Source: Candidatus Binatus soli (GTDB lineage: Bacteria > Desulfobacterota > Binatia > Binatales > Binataceae). From it: 64,000 nt of DNA. The notes below the pieces were generated by a model. The model worked only from the letters and a program-made list of their open reading frames with translations. It did not search any database and was not told the DNA's origin. The position numbers were made by a program, and so were the translations under genes. Location of the stretch: positions 70,088 through 134,087 of the forward strand of contig DLMJ01000021.1 in NCBI GenBank assembly GCA_002479255.1, written 5' to 3'. Position 1 is the first letter of the stretch. Each line of letters starts with the position of its first letter. Positions 47,919-56,363 of this stretch are shown here, one piece after another.

Positions 47919-49055
47919 TCAACCCTGGCACAAGCGCCAGGTCTTGCCGCCGTCCTCGGTGTAAAGGATGGTGCCGTAGCCGACGATCCATCCGTGCTGC
48001 GCGTCGAAGAACCGCACCTGGCTGAGCGGGAACGGTATCGCGGGCACGGTCGGATCATGCGCCCATGCGCCGTTGGACTGAAGGCGCAGCACGGCGCCCG
48101 TCAGTCCGGTAGTGATTCCCTGGTCGCCGGCAAACAGATCGATCGAGAACAGCGGATCGCGCGCTGGAATCTGCACCGCTCCCGGCACCAGCGTGTCAGG
48201 CTCCGCGCCCGGCTGGTCCGACTGATGGGCAAACCGCCAGCTCTTGCCGCCGTCGTCGGTCTGCACCACCCATCCCTCGAGTCCGCACGCCGCGCCATGC
48301 TTTTGATCGCGGAACGAGACGCTGAATAAAGTCGGCAGGATAAAATCGGCGAAGCGCGGATCGTCGCCGGGTCCGAGCGGACGTTTCCATTGCGCCACCA
48401 GCGGTTGCTGCTGCTCATCCCAGCTCTTGCCGCCATTTTCGGTCGCCCAGATTCGCCCCAACTCGCCGACCACCCATCCGTGATCGACGTCGAGGAAACT
48501 CGCACTGTACAGAATCGGCTCCTCGTACGGCAGCGCGTAGTCGGCCAGCTCCTGCGGAAAAAGCCGCTGCAACTGGCGCTTGATGAAACTCTCGCCGCCG
48601 TTGGTCGTGCTCATCACCAGCGCGCGGTCGCCGACAAAGAAGCCATGAAGCGCGTCGGGAAACGACAGGCCGAAAATGAACAGGTGGGTTCGCGAGTTGA
48701 GCCGCTCCCAGCTCTTGCCGCCGTCGCGCGTGCGCATCACGAGGCCGTCCTGCCCGCACAGGTAGCCGTTCTGATCGTCGGCCATCTGGATTCCGAAGAT
48801 GCCCAGGCTGGTGCCGATGTCGATCCGCTTGAAATGACGGCCGCCGTCCTCGGTCAACAGCACCTTGCCCCGATCGCCGACGACAAATGCGCGCGTCGGG
48901 CTGGTCGGCCATACATCGAAAAACTTGTCGGTCAGCGTGATATTGGGAAGCGGCAACGGCGGGAGTGCAACTTGCCGATGACACGCAGCGGTCGCGAGCG
49001 CGATTAGAGCAAATAGGGTCTTGATTAAGCTGTATGCACGGAGGTTTCGCTCCAT
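47919..49055 (-). CDS. YCF48/BNR-repeat lipoprotein
   Basis: A 378-residue beta-propeller with a lipobox-like signal (LFALIALATAACHRQ, Cys at about 25) and repeated blades with a D-G-G-K-SW core: VLLTEDGGRHFKRID, VMRTRDGGKSWERLN, IWATENGGKSWDEQQ, VVQTDDGGKSWRFAH and ILYTEDGGKTWRLCQ. It resembles the YCF48/photosystem II assembly-factor propellers that pair with MMPL/RND genes in bacteria. It probably assists the transporter encoded next at the membrane. Confidence 0.88.
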   Translation of the reverse strand: MERNLRAYSLIKTLFALIALATAACHRQVALPPLPLPNITLTDKFFDVWPTSPTRAFVVGDRGKVLLTEDGGRHFKRIDIGTSLGIFGIQMADDQNGYLCGQDGLVMRTRDGGKSWERLNSRTHLFIFGLSFPDALHGFFVGDRALVMSTTNGGESFIKRQLQRLFPQELADYALPYEEPILYSASFLDVDHGWVVGELGRIWATENGGKSWDEQQQPLVAQWKRPLGPGDDPRFADFILPTLFSVSFRDQKHGAACGLEGWVVQTDDGGKSWRFAHQSDQPGAEPDTLVPGAVQIPARDPLFSIDLFAGDQGITTGLTGAVLRLQSNGAWAHDPTVPAIPFPLSQVRFFDAQHGWIVGYGTILYTEDGGKTWRLCQG

Positions 49056-49372
49056 TCGGCCGATCCCGCGGAAAAATTTGCTCTATACTCAAGCAAACCC
49101 GGGGTCTTGGCAAGTCGCATTTTGCGCGCGAAGAATCGGGCCACTGCGGTTCCGTACCGCGCCCACCAGACGCGCAACGGACTCCTCCCACCGCCGCTGG
49201 GAACACCGTGTGTTATCGCGAATGCAATCTCTGAAGCTTCTGGAGGGGGAGCCAGTGACGGACGCTACAAGTGCGATTGCGAAGCGAATGTGGCGTTCGA
49301 GAGCGCTCGCCATCTTGCAGGTCACGGTGCCAAACGCTGCAACATGTTGCTTGCTGGGGCTTTTGAGCAGGA
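49056..49372. other. Intergenic region between rlmI and the YCF48 gene
   Basis: 317 bases. It holds the promoter of the YCF48-like lipoprotein operon (read to the left). Plus-strand frames here (for example 49107-49421) lack family matches and overlap rlmI antisense. Nothing else is seen. Confidence 0.5.
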
Positions 49373-50569
49373 TTACAGATCCGCCAGCAACAGGCCCGTC
49401 AGGTACTCGCCCTCTGCGTGACCGAGCAGCACAGGATGGTCCGGGCCAGGGCCGAGATGCGCAATCAAGCGAAGATTGCGGCCGGCATTGGACGCGGAAA
49501 ATCGCACGGCGCGGACGAAATCCTCGGCGCGGAAATGCGTCGAGCACGAAAACGTCATCAGACGTCCGCCCGGCGCCAGCGCCCTCATCGCGACCGAGTT
49601 GAGTTCGACGTATAGCCGGCCCGCGCGCTCCGCATCGCCTCGGCTGCGCGCCAGCGGCGGCGGATCCAGCACGATCAGATCGAAGCGATCCGCCGTCTCG
49701 GCCATCAACTTGCCGGCTTCGCCGTGAACGAACTCGACGGCGGTGGCGGCATACCCGTTCAGTTCGAGATTTTGCCGCGCGATTTCGAGTGCCCGCGCGG
49801 ACGTATCGACGGCGACGATCCGCGCGGCGCCGCCCGCAATCGCCGCGAGCGAGAATCCGCCCTGGTAGCAGAAAGCGTCGAGCACCCGCGCATCGGACGC
49901 GATCCCGCCGGCAATCGCGCGGTTGTCGCGCTGATCCAAAAAATAGCCGGTCTTCTGCCCGTGCTCGAAATCTATCTTGATTTTAATTCCGTTCTCGGCC
50001 GCGATCGTCCCGGTCACGGGTTCGCCGGCTAAAATCGCGGCGTAGTCGTCGAGGCCTTCCTGCTTTCGCACCGCGCCGTGGCTTCGTTCGATGATCGAGC
50101 GCGGATGAAGCAGTTCGCCCAGCGCGGCAACAATCGTCGCGCGCATCCGGTCCGCGCCGGCGGTCAGGATTTGCACGACGAGGACATCGTCGAATCGATC
50201 GATGACCACGCCTGACAGCCCGTCGCCGGCACCGTTCACGAGGCGGTACGAATTCGTATCGTCGCGGATGAAACGGCGGCGGATTTCAAGCGCGCCGCCG
50301 AGCCGGCGCGCAACCAGCTCTTCGATTGCGGGCGCCTCTCCCCACGCCAGCATCCGGATCGCGATCGTGGTCGCAGGGTTGCAGTAACCCATGCCGAGCA
50401 GCACGCCCGATGCGTCGTGCACTGTGACGGGAGCGCCGGCTTCGATCGAGCGCGGTTCAATCCGATCGATCGCTTGCGAGAAGATCCACGGATTTCCGCC
50501 GCGGACCGGTCCTTCCCTGCCGCGCTTGAGGACCGCGCGCGCAATTGGCGCGCTCACCGCGCCGGCCAT
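49373..50569 (-). CDS. rlmI: 23S rRNA large-subunit methyltransferase RlmI-like
   Basis: A 398-residue protein with the PUA-like N-terminus (RAVLKRGREGPVRGGNPWIF, then VTVHDASGVLLGMGYCNPAT), a middle EEHUD-like region (ERSHGAVRKQEGL), and a Rossmann MTase: FLDQRDNRAIAGGI, VLDAFCYQGGFSLAAIAGGA (motif I), ELNGY, LIVLDPPPLARSRGD (motif IV) and LMTFSCSTHFRAEDF. It methylates a cytosine (C1962 in E. coli) of 23S rRNA. Translation overlaps moaC by 16 bases on the same strand. Confidence 0.9.
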   Translation of the reverse strand: MAGAVSAPIARAVLKRGREGPVRGGNPWIFSQAIDRIEPRSIEAGAPVTVHDASGVLLGMGYCNPATTIAIRMLAWGEAPAIEELVARRLGGALEIRRRFIRDDTNSYRLVNGAGDGLSGVVIDRFDDVLVVQILTAGADRMRATIVAALGELLHPRSIIERSHGAVRKQEGLDDYAAILAGEPVTGTIAAENGIKIKIDFEHGQKTGYFLDQRDNRAIAGGIASDARVLDAFCYQGGFSLAAIAGGAARIVAVDTSARALEIARQNLELNGYAATAVEFVHGEAGKLMAETADRFDLIVLDPPPLARSRGDAERAGRLYVELNSVAMRALAPGGRLMTFSCSTHFRAEDFVRAVRFSASNAGRNLRLIAHLGPGPDHPVLLGHAEGEYLTGLLLADL

Positions 50570-51093
50570 GGCTGTTCGCCGGCGCGGGCGAAGTCGCCGC
50601 TGCGGCCGCCGCGTTTAGCGACCAGCCGGATTGCGCCGATTTCCATCGCGCGATCGATAGCCTTGGCCATGTCATAAATCGTCAATGCCGCCGCACTCAC
50701 TGCGACCATTGCTTCCATTTCGACACCGGTGCGCGCGTCGGTGACTGTGCGCGCCTGGATTTGCAGTGCAGAGTTGGAAGAATCGGGCGTGAAATCGATC
50801 TCGACGACTTCGAGCGGGATCTGATGGCAGAGCGGAATCATCTCATGCGTGCGTTTCGCCGCCATTATTCCCGCGATGCGCGCCGCCGCCAGCGCCTCGC
50901 CTTTTTTGAGTTTCCCCCCAACTATCGCTTGAAGGGTCGCCGGCGCCATCCGGACCTGGCCGCGCGCGATCGCCTCGCGCCGCGTTACCGGTTTTTGGCC
51001 GACATCGACCATCCGGATTCGCCCGCGGGCATCGAGATGCGTCAGGCGCGCGGAGACGGCGCGCGGCTTTTGGGATTGTTTCTTGCCCGCCAT
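50554..51093 (-). CDS. moaC: Cyclic pyranopterin monophosphate synthase MoaC
   Basis: A 179-residue protein: LTHLDARGRIRMVDVGQKPV, TRREAIARGQVRMAPATLQA, AARIAGIMAAKRTHEMIPLC with HQIPLEVVEIDF (Lys and His of the active site), and RTGVEMEAMVAVSAAALTIY DMAKAIDRAM. It performs the second step of molybdenum cofactor synthesis, after MoaA. It supports a need for Mo enzymes, together with the molbindin at 3653. A short Gly/Arg tail follows the catalytic domain. First gene of a pair with rlmI. Confidence 0.96.
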   Translation of the reverse strand: MAGKKQSQKPRAVSARLTHLDARGRIRMVDVGQKPVTRREAIARGQVRMAPATLQAIVGGKLKKGEALAAARIAGIMAAKRTHEMIPLCHQIPLEVVEIDFTPDSSNSALQIQARTVTDARTGVEMEAMVAVSAAALTIYDMAKAIDRAMEIGAIRLVAKRGGRSGDFARAGEQPWPAR

Positions 51094-51198
51094 TGTAAGG
51101 AAGTGGTTAGAGCTTATGTTGACCGCGCGCGAATATACAATAAACTCTTGATTCCCAGTTCAACAAAACATCTCAAACCATTGCGCAGGGCAGGTTAT

Positions 51199-52146
51199 AT
51201 GGCTGACGAAATCAACAAGGTCGTAATCCTCGGTTCCGGTCCCGCCGGACTAACCGCGGCGCTCTATACCGCGCGCGCCAATCTCAGTCCGCGGCTGATC
51301 GAGGGGAATGAACCCGGCGGCCAACTCACCATCACCACGGAGGTCGAGAACTATCCGGGCTTCGAGCATGGCATCCAGGGCCCCGAGATGATGGACGTGT
51401 TCCGGCGCCAGGCGACTCGCTTCGGCACGCGTTTCATGACCGGCGCAGTGACCGAGGCGCGCCTGGGCAAGCGGCCTTTTGAACTCATGGTGGACGGCAA
51501 AATGGTCAAGGCCGAGGCCGTGATCATTTCGACCGGCGCGTCGGCAAAGCTGCTCGGAATCGAATCGGAAAAACGCTTGATGGGTTACGGCGTGAGCGCA
51601 TGCGCCACCTGCGACGGCGCATTCTTCAAAGACAAGGAAGCCATCGTGGTTGGCGGCGGAGATACCGCGCTGGAGGAAGCGAACTTCCTGACCAGATTCG
51701 TCACCAAAGCCACGATCGTGCATCGCCGCGACGCGCTGCGTGCATCGAAGATCGTGCAGGATCGCGCGCGCCGCAATCCGAAGATCGCGTTCATCTGGGA
51801 TTCGGCAATCGACGAGATTTTTGGCGACCCCAAAAACGGCGTGAGCGGCGTCAGGTTGAAAAATCTCAAGACCGGCGCGACCACCGACCACAAGACCGAC
51901 GCCGTCTTCGTCGCGATCGGTCATCAGCCAAACACCGCGCTCTTCAAAGGCCAGCTCGCGATGGACGAGGTCGGCTATCTGAAAGTGAAAGCGGGATCGA
52001 CTTACACCAACATCGAGGGCGTGTTCGCCGCCGGCGACGTCGCCGACAGCGTGTATCGTCAGGCGGTCACAGCCGCGGGCACGGGATGCATGGCGGCGAT
52101 CGACGCGGAGCGCTGGCTGGAAGCGCAAGAAGCCGGCCGGCGATGA
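51199..52146 (+). CDS. trxB: Thioredoxin reductase
   Basis: A 315-residue FAD flavoprotein: KVVILGSGPAGLTAALYTAR, GGQLTITTEVENYPGFE, redox site CATCDGAFFK, NADPH fold EAIVVGGGDTALEEA and HRRDALRASKIV, and GVFAAGDVADSVYRQAVTAA. It reduces thioredoxin with NADPH. Start ATG 51199 begins the consensus; a longer upstream frame crosses the divergent moaC gene. A short frame overlaps the stop (52143) and is considered chance. Confidence 0.96.
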   Translation: MADEINKVVILGSGPAGLTAALYTARANLSPRLIEGNEPGGQLTITTEVENYPGFEHGIQGPEMMDVFRRQATRFGTRFMTGAVTEARLGKRPFELMVDGKMVKAEAVIISTGASAKLLGIESEKRLMGYGVSACATCDGAFFKDKEAIVVGGGDTALEEANFLTRFVTKATIVHRRDALRASKIVQDRARRNPKIAFIWDSAIDEIFGDPKNGVSGVRLKNLKTGATTDHKTDAVFVAIGHQPNTALFKGQLAMDEVGYLKVKAGSTYTNIEGVFAAGDVADSVYRQAVTAAGTGCMAAIDAERWLEAQEAGRR

Positions 52147-52303
52147 CTTCGCGCATATGCCGAACTTCATCCTGCGCGGACTCAAGGTACGCGCGGCTCG
52201 CGCGCACCGGCGCGCTTGATTTCGACCCGGTCGTTTGATCCAGTGCAAGAGCGGGCTGCGCGCCAGTGATGCCTCCCTGTCATAGAGAGCTTGCGGTACC
52301 GCG

Positions 52304-52900
52304 ATGATCGGCAGCGAATTCCTGACGTGGCTGCATCTGTGCGCGATGGCGGCATACGTCGGCGCGCAGTTCGCGGTCATCTATATGCTGATCCCGGCCG
52401 CGGAGACCGCGCCCAACGAGGCGGCGCGGCGCGCGAGCCTGATCGCCGGGTTCAAGTTCTACAACCCGTTCACGATCGCGGTGCTGGGAGTTATTGTGAT
52501 TAGCGGTGCGACGCGCCTGACGGACTTGAAAGCGTCGATGAAGTTCGACTACTTCGCGCGTATCGGTTCGGCGCTCGAGCTGAAGCTGGCGCTCGCCTTC
52601 GTTCTCATCTTGATCCAGACCTACATCACGTTCGGACTGGCATTCAGAATCGGCCGGCAGGAAGAGGTGGCCGCACACGGCGACGGCGAGGCGTTTACCG
52701 TCGAACAGCTGAACTCGATGCTGCGGCGAATTCGCGCGATGGCATGGTTCACGATCATGCTGGCGGCCGCGGTCATCTGGGTGTCACTCACGATGGTATC
52801 GCGAGCGGTGGGTGAGCCCGCCACCGCGTCCCCTACCGTAGCTTCTTCGGACGATTTCACGCCAGCGCGAGCAGCGAGCCCAGGATGTACACGACGGTGA
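52304..52900 (+). CDS. Four-helix membrane protein, CopD-like
   Basis: A 198-residue protein with about four TMs: LTWLHLCAMAAYVGAQFAVI, FYNPFTIAVLGVIVISGATR, ELKLALAFVLILIQTYITFG and MAWFTIMLAAAVIWVSLTMV. The spacing and the WLHL...G pattern recall DUF2269/CopD-like small membrane proteins. No heme or copper ligands beyond a His are firm. Its last 15 codons overlap a small convergent gene. Function unknown. Confidence 0.7.
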   Translation: MIGSEFLTWLHLCAMAAYVGAQFAVIYMLIPAAETAPNEAARRASLIAGFKFYNPFTIAVLGVIVISGATRLTDLKASMKFDYFARIGSALELKLALAFVLILIQTYITFGLAFRIGRQEEVAAHGDGEAFTVEQLNSMLRRIRAMAWFTIMLAAAVIWVSLTMVSRAVGEPATASPTVASSDDFTPARAASPGCTRR

Positions 52901-53033
52901 TGATGCCGAAAATCGCGCCCGGGATTTCATTCAGCATGTTGTACTGTGCGAGCCGAGTCACATCGCTGACGGCAGCCGTCTGGTCGATCGATGCGATTCC
53001 CGCGAGTCTTGCTTCGTTGGTCGTTGCGTTCAT
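52857..53033 (-). CDS. 58-residue single-span membrane protein
   Basis: A small gene: ATG at 53033 follows GGGAGGA by about 8 bases. The product starts MNATTNEARLAGIASIDQTA and ends IPGAIFGIITVVYILGSLLA LA, one membrane span at the C-terminus after a polar helix. It is convergent with the CopD-like gene and overlaps it by 44 bases. The ribosome binding site, composition and span argue that it is real. Function unknown. Confidence 0.7.
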   Translation of the reverse strand: MNATTNEARLAGIASIDQTAAVSDVTRLAQYNMLNEIPGAIFGIITVVYILGSLLALA

Positions 53034-53345
53034 TTTCAGGTCCTCCCGTATTCAGTTACTGACTGGGATAACGCAACTCACGTGCCAGTCTAAAGCTCTC
53101 GATTTGACGACGCTTTTTCCAGCCAACCACTCACTCGAAGCAGTTCACGCTATAAAAAATGCTTCAAATTCAATATCTTAAGTGCGGTAGCAGAATGCGA
53201 GAGAGAATTCGCCAATTTTCGATATTCGCGGTAAATTTCCTTATTCGCGAATCAGCGCAATCGGCCAGCTGCACCTATCTCACTGCGGCTCGGCTCTCGC
53301 TTGGTCCCTCTTTGATCATCTCAATACATCTGCAAAAGTGGCGTG
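53034..53345. other. AT-rich divergent intergenic region
   Basis: 312 bases between the small single-span gene and the ICMT-like gene. It is AT-richer than its surroundings and has palindromic stretches near ATTCGCGAAT (about 53243). Likely holds both promoters. No gene seen. Confidence 0.5.
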
Positions 53346-54116
53346 ATGGCGAGTGAAATGAATCAGGACGCGCCCCAGTCCAACGGCAAGGCGACCGGAG
53401 GGTTGAAGCCGCCCACCGCGTTGCTCGCAGCCGACGCTGCCGCGCCGGGCGCGCATCCGCATTTCATCCGCAGCCTGGCGCTGCGTTTCGCGGAGGCGGC
53501 GATCTTCCTGACAGCCGTCGTCGGCGCGATCGCGATGGGACTCGGAATCACCGCCTACTTTGCCGAGCATCACTATGTGCTCGCATACCTGGCGGCATAT
53601 GCGGGCTTTTGCTTTGCCGATTTGATTGTGCGCGAAGACGCCGAGGACAGTCCCGCACACGAAGAACTCAGCCAGCGGATCGCCGTGCAGCTTCCAATCC
53701 TCGTGACGTTTGCGGCGGCGCCGTTCGAGCGCACTTATCTTTACGGCGGCTCAGCGCCCGCATTCGTCAGCGCGCTTGGACTGCTGATCGCACTGTGGGG
53801 GATGTGGCTGGCGCTTGGCGCGCGCGTTCAGCTCGGATTTTTTACTTCGGGCAGAACGGCCGAGCATCCGGTGCTCGTCAAGCGCGGCTTTTATCGTTAC
53901 GTCAGGCATCCGATCTACGCGGGTACATATTTGGTAACGTTCGGATGGCCGCTCATCTACGGAGCGCCGATCACCGCGATCCTGACGCTGATCGTCGGAG
54001 CGATTTTCTTGAGTCGACGAATGAAGTCCGAAGAGGCCGCGATGCGCGCGCTATTTGGCGAAGAGTACGACGCCTACATGCGCGAGACGGACGCGTTGGT
54101 TCCGTCGATCTGGTAA
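53346..54116 (+). CDS. ICMT/PEMT-like membrane methyltransferase
   Basis: A 256-residue protein with about five TMs and the isoprenylcysteine methyltransferase-type end: GFYRYVRHPIYAGTYLVTFG, then SRRMKSEEAAMRALFGEEYD AYMRET. SAM is bound between the RHP..G and EE..Y elements. It methylates a small or lipid-like substrate in the membrane. The N-terminal 45 residues are polar and may be cytosolic. GTG 53343 is an alternative start. Confidence 0.85.
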   Translation: MASEMNQDAPQSNGKATGGLKPPTALLAADAAAPGAHPHFIRSLALRFAEAAIFLTAVVGAIAMGLGITAYFAEHHYVLAYLAAYAGFCFADLIVREDAEDSPAHEELSQRIAVQLPILVTFAAAPFERTYLYGGSAPAFVSALGLLIALWGMWLALGARVQLGFFTSGRTAEHPVLVKRGFYRYVRHPIYAGTYLVTFGWPLIYGAPITAILTLIVGAIFLSRRMKSEEAAMRALFGEEYDAYMRETDALVPSIW

Positions 54117-54160
54117 CGCCCATTCCGCCAGCGCCATCGAAAAGAACGAGAACGATCGCT

Positions 54161-54793
54161 TCAGCCACGGCGTGCTTCAAGCTGGCAGCGGGCGTGCGAG
54201 CAGAAGTCGTTTTCGTTGTCGTCGCCGAGGCTGACAAACTTCGCGCCGCAGGCCGTGCATTCGCGAATCGATTCGCCGGGCTTGAGCCGCGCCGCGAGCT
54301 CGGCGGTCTCGGCTGAGTCGTCGGTCTTCGAGCCTCGCGCGATACGTCGCGTCCGCGGCCTCTCCGGCAACGCTCCATCGGCGATCAGCCGGCCATTCGC
54401 ACCCATCATGGCGAGTTCGTCGGCGCGATTATTGATCGGATCGGTGTCGTGTCCGCGAACCCATTCGAATCGCACGCGTCGCGCCGCCGTTTCGGCGTCG
54501 AGCAGTTCCCACAAATCGTGATTCTTGTTGCGCTTGTAATGAAGCATCATCGAATTGACGACGTACCTGCTGTCACTGCGGATAACAACGTGGGCGCCGC
54601 GTTCGGTCGCGCGCAAACCCTCGATCGCGCCCATCAATTCCATTCGGTTGTTGGTGGTTGAAGGATGGTGGCCGTTAAGTTCGGTCACAACGCCATCGGG
54701 ATCTTGCACCACGACGCCCCATCCGCCCGGCCCCGGGTTACCGATGCAGGAGCCGTCGGCGTAAACGAGATATTCGCGAGGCGCGGTTGCCAC
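54161..54793 (-). CDS. rnhA: Ribonuclease HI with C-terminal zinc-finger-like tail
   Basis: A 210-residue protein. Residues about 1-140 are type HI: LVYADGSCIGNPGPGGWGVV (Asp), NNRMELMGAIEGLRA (Glu), VVIRSDSRYVVNSM (Asp), KNHDLWELLD, and WVRGHDTDPINNRADELA (His and Asp). It cleaves RNA in RNA-DNA hybrids. The extra about 60 residues end in CTACGAKFVSLGDDNENDFC SHARC, four cysteines in a CxxC...CxxxxC pattern that may bind zinc. Such a tail is not in E. coli RNase HI. Nine bases separate it from glgA. Confidence 0.93.
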   Translation of the reverse strand: MATAPREYLVYADGSCIGNPGPGGWGVVVQDPDGVVTELNGHHPSTTNNRMELMGAIEGLRATERGAHVVIRSDSRYVVNSMMLHYKRNKNHDLWELLDAETAARRVRFEWVRGHDTDPINNRADELAMMGANGRLIADGALPERPRTRRIARGSKTDDSAETAELAARLKPGESIRECTACGAKFVSLGDDNENDFCSHARCQLEARRG

Positions 54794-54802
54794 GGCCGGA
54801 TT

Positions 54803-56260
54803 CTAGCTGAGGCCGCGATCTTTTCGCAGCCGCGTGAACCACGCGACGTATTGCCCAACAGCCCGCTCCCACGAGAAATCCGCCGCAAAGCAATTTTGCA
54901 TCAGCCGCCGCCACGTCGTGCGCTCCCCGAACGTCGCCACCATCCGGCCTAGCGCCGCGACCATTTCAGCCGCGTCGAACTTGTCGAATACGAAACCGTT
55001 GCCGGTCGCGCGCCGGGGATCGAAGTCACTTACCGTGTCGCGCAGTCCTCCGGTGGCGCGGGCCACGGGCACCGTGCCATAGCGCAACGCGTACATCTGC
55101 GTGAGTCCGCACGGTTCGAATCGCGACGGCATCAGGAGAGCGTCGCTGCCAGCCTGGATTCGATGCGCGAGCGTGTCGTTGAACTCGATTATTGCTCGAA
55201 GTTTTTCAGGGTAGCGTGACTCTGCCTGTTTGAAGAATTTCTCGAGCACCGGATCGCCGCTCGCGAGCATGACGAGTTGCAAATCCAGGTGCATCACGGC
55301 GTCGAGCGCGTCTCCGAGCAGGTCAACGCCTTTTTGCCCGGTCATGCGGGTGACCATCCCGACCATCGGCCAATGCTCGCGGTTCGGCAGACCGAGTGAA
55401 TCGCGCAACGCGCGCGCGCATGCACGCTTGCCGTCGGGTTTCGCGGGCGTGTAAGTCGCGGCGATGGCGCGGTCGGTGGCGGGATTCCACTCATTGTAGT
55501 CGGCGCCGTTGAGGATTCCCACGAAATCTTCGCCCTTGTCGCGGAGCACCCCCTCCAGTCCAAAGCCGAGTTCCGGGTCCGTAGTCACTTCGTGCGCGTA
55601 GGAGGGGCTCACGGTTGAGGCGCCGTCGCACAGAACGATAGCGCCCTTCATCAGATTCAAGTGGCCGTAAAATTCCAGGTAATCGACCGAAAAATACGGC
55701 GCGCCGATATTGAGCAGCGCGAAGTCCTCGCGTTTGCCGATACCCTGGAAGGCAAGATTGTGAATCGTGAAGATCGAGAGCGCCTTCTCGAACCGGGGGC
55801 GAAGAGCGTTGTCGGCGCGCATCGCAATCGGCACGGCGGCCGAATGCCAATCGTGAGCGTGTACTACGTCCGGCGCGACTATCTCTGCGGCTGCGACGGC
55901 GGCGGCGCGGCCAAAGAAGACAAAGCGCCGCATGTTGTCGGGATAGTCGTTGCCGTTCTCGCCATAGATTCCGCGCCGGGCGAAAAATCCAGGATGATCG
56001 ATCAGGTACATCGGCACGCCATGCTGATCGGCCGCACGCAACACCGAAAAACGTTCGACGCCGGTACCGAATCGCATCGGGATATCGCGCACGACCGGCG
56101 AATTCTCGACGTTGTCCACAATCGACGCGTAACCGGGCACGATCAGCGACGGTTCCTCGCCGGCCGCCTTCAATGCCCCTGGCAGCGCGCCGATCACGTC
56201 GGCGAGACCGCCGGCTTTTGCGTGAGGAGCGGCTTCCGCCGCAACGATCGCTATCTTCAC
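54803..56260 (-). CDS. glgA: Glycogen synthase (GT5)
   Basis: A 485-residue starch synthase-type enzyme: MKIAIVAAEAAPHAKAGGLA DVIGALP (the KxGGL ADP-glucose site), VVHAHDWHSAAVPIAM, TIHNLAFQGIG, DGASTVSPSYAHEV, VGMVTRMTGQKGVDLLGDAL, and LLMPSRFEPCGLTQMYALRY GTVPVARATGGL with the GT-B Glu. It adds glucose from ADP-glucose to glycogen. Length is standard. It is read in one direction with lon (upstream, 103 bases) and rnhA. Confidence 0.96.
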   Translation of the reverse strand: MKIAIVAAEAAPHAKAGGLADVIGALPGALKAAGEEPSLIVPGYASIVDNVENSPVVRDIPMRFGTGVERFSVLRAADQHGVPMYLIDHPGFFARRGIYGENGNDYPDNMRRFVFFGRAAAVAAAEIVAPDVVHAHDWHSAAVPIAMRADNALRPRFEKALSIFTIHNLAFQGIGKREDFALLNIGAPYFSVDYLEFYGHLNLMKGAIVLCDGASTVSPSYAHEVTTDPELGFGLEGVLRDKGEDFVGILNGADYNEWNPATDRAIAATYTPAKPDGKRACARALRDSLGLPNREHWPMVGMVTRMTGQKGVDLLGDALDAVMHLDLQLVMLASGDPVLEKFFKQAESRYPEKLRAIIEFNDTLAHRIQAGSDALLMPSRFEPCGLTQMYALRYGTVPVARATGGLRDTVSDFDPRRATGNGFVFDKFDAAEMVAALGRMVATFGERTTWRRLMQNCFAADFSWERAVGQYVAWFTRLRKDRGLS

Positions 56261-56363
56261 GAGATCAGATTTCCGCGGGCCCGGTGGCCGTCAAAAACAT
56301 ACGCGCTGCGGCTGGACCGTTCCAACATCGCAGCGCATCATTTTCCAAATTATGCCGAGCTGA

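Noticed and set aside
49107..49421. A plus frame in the rlmI/YCF48 gap
   Set aside because: It runs antisense into rlmI and shows no family match.
52143..52238. A short frame overlapping the trxB stop (ATGA type)
   Set aside because: 31 residues rich in Arg and Cys with no pattern. The overlap alone does not prove coding.
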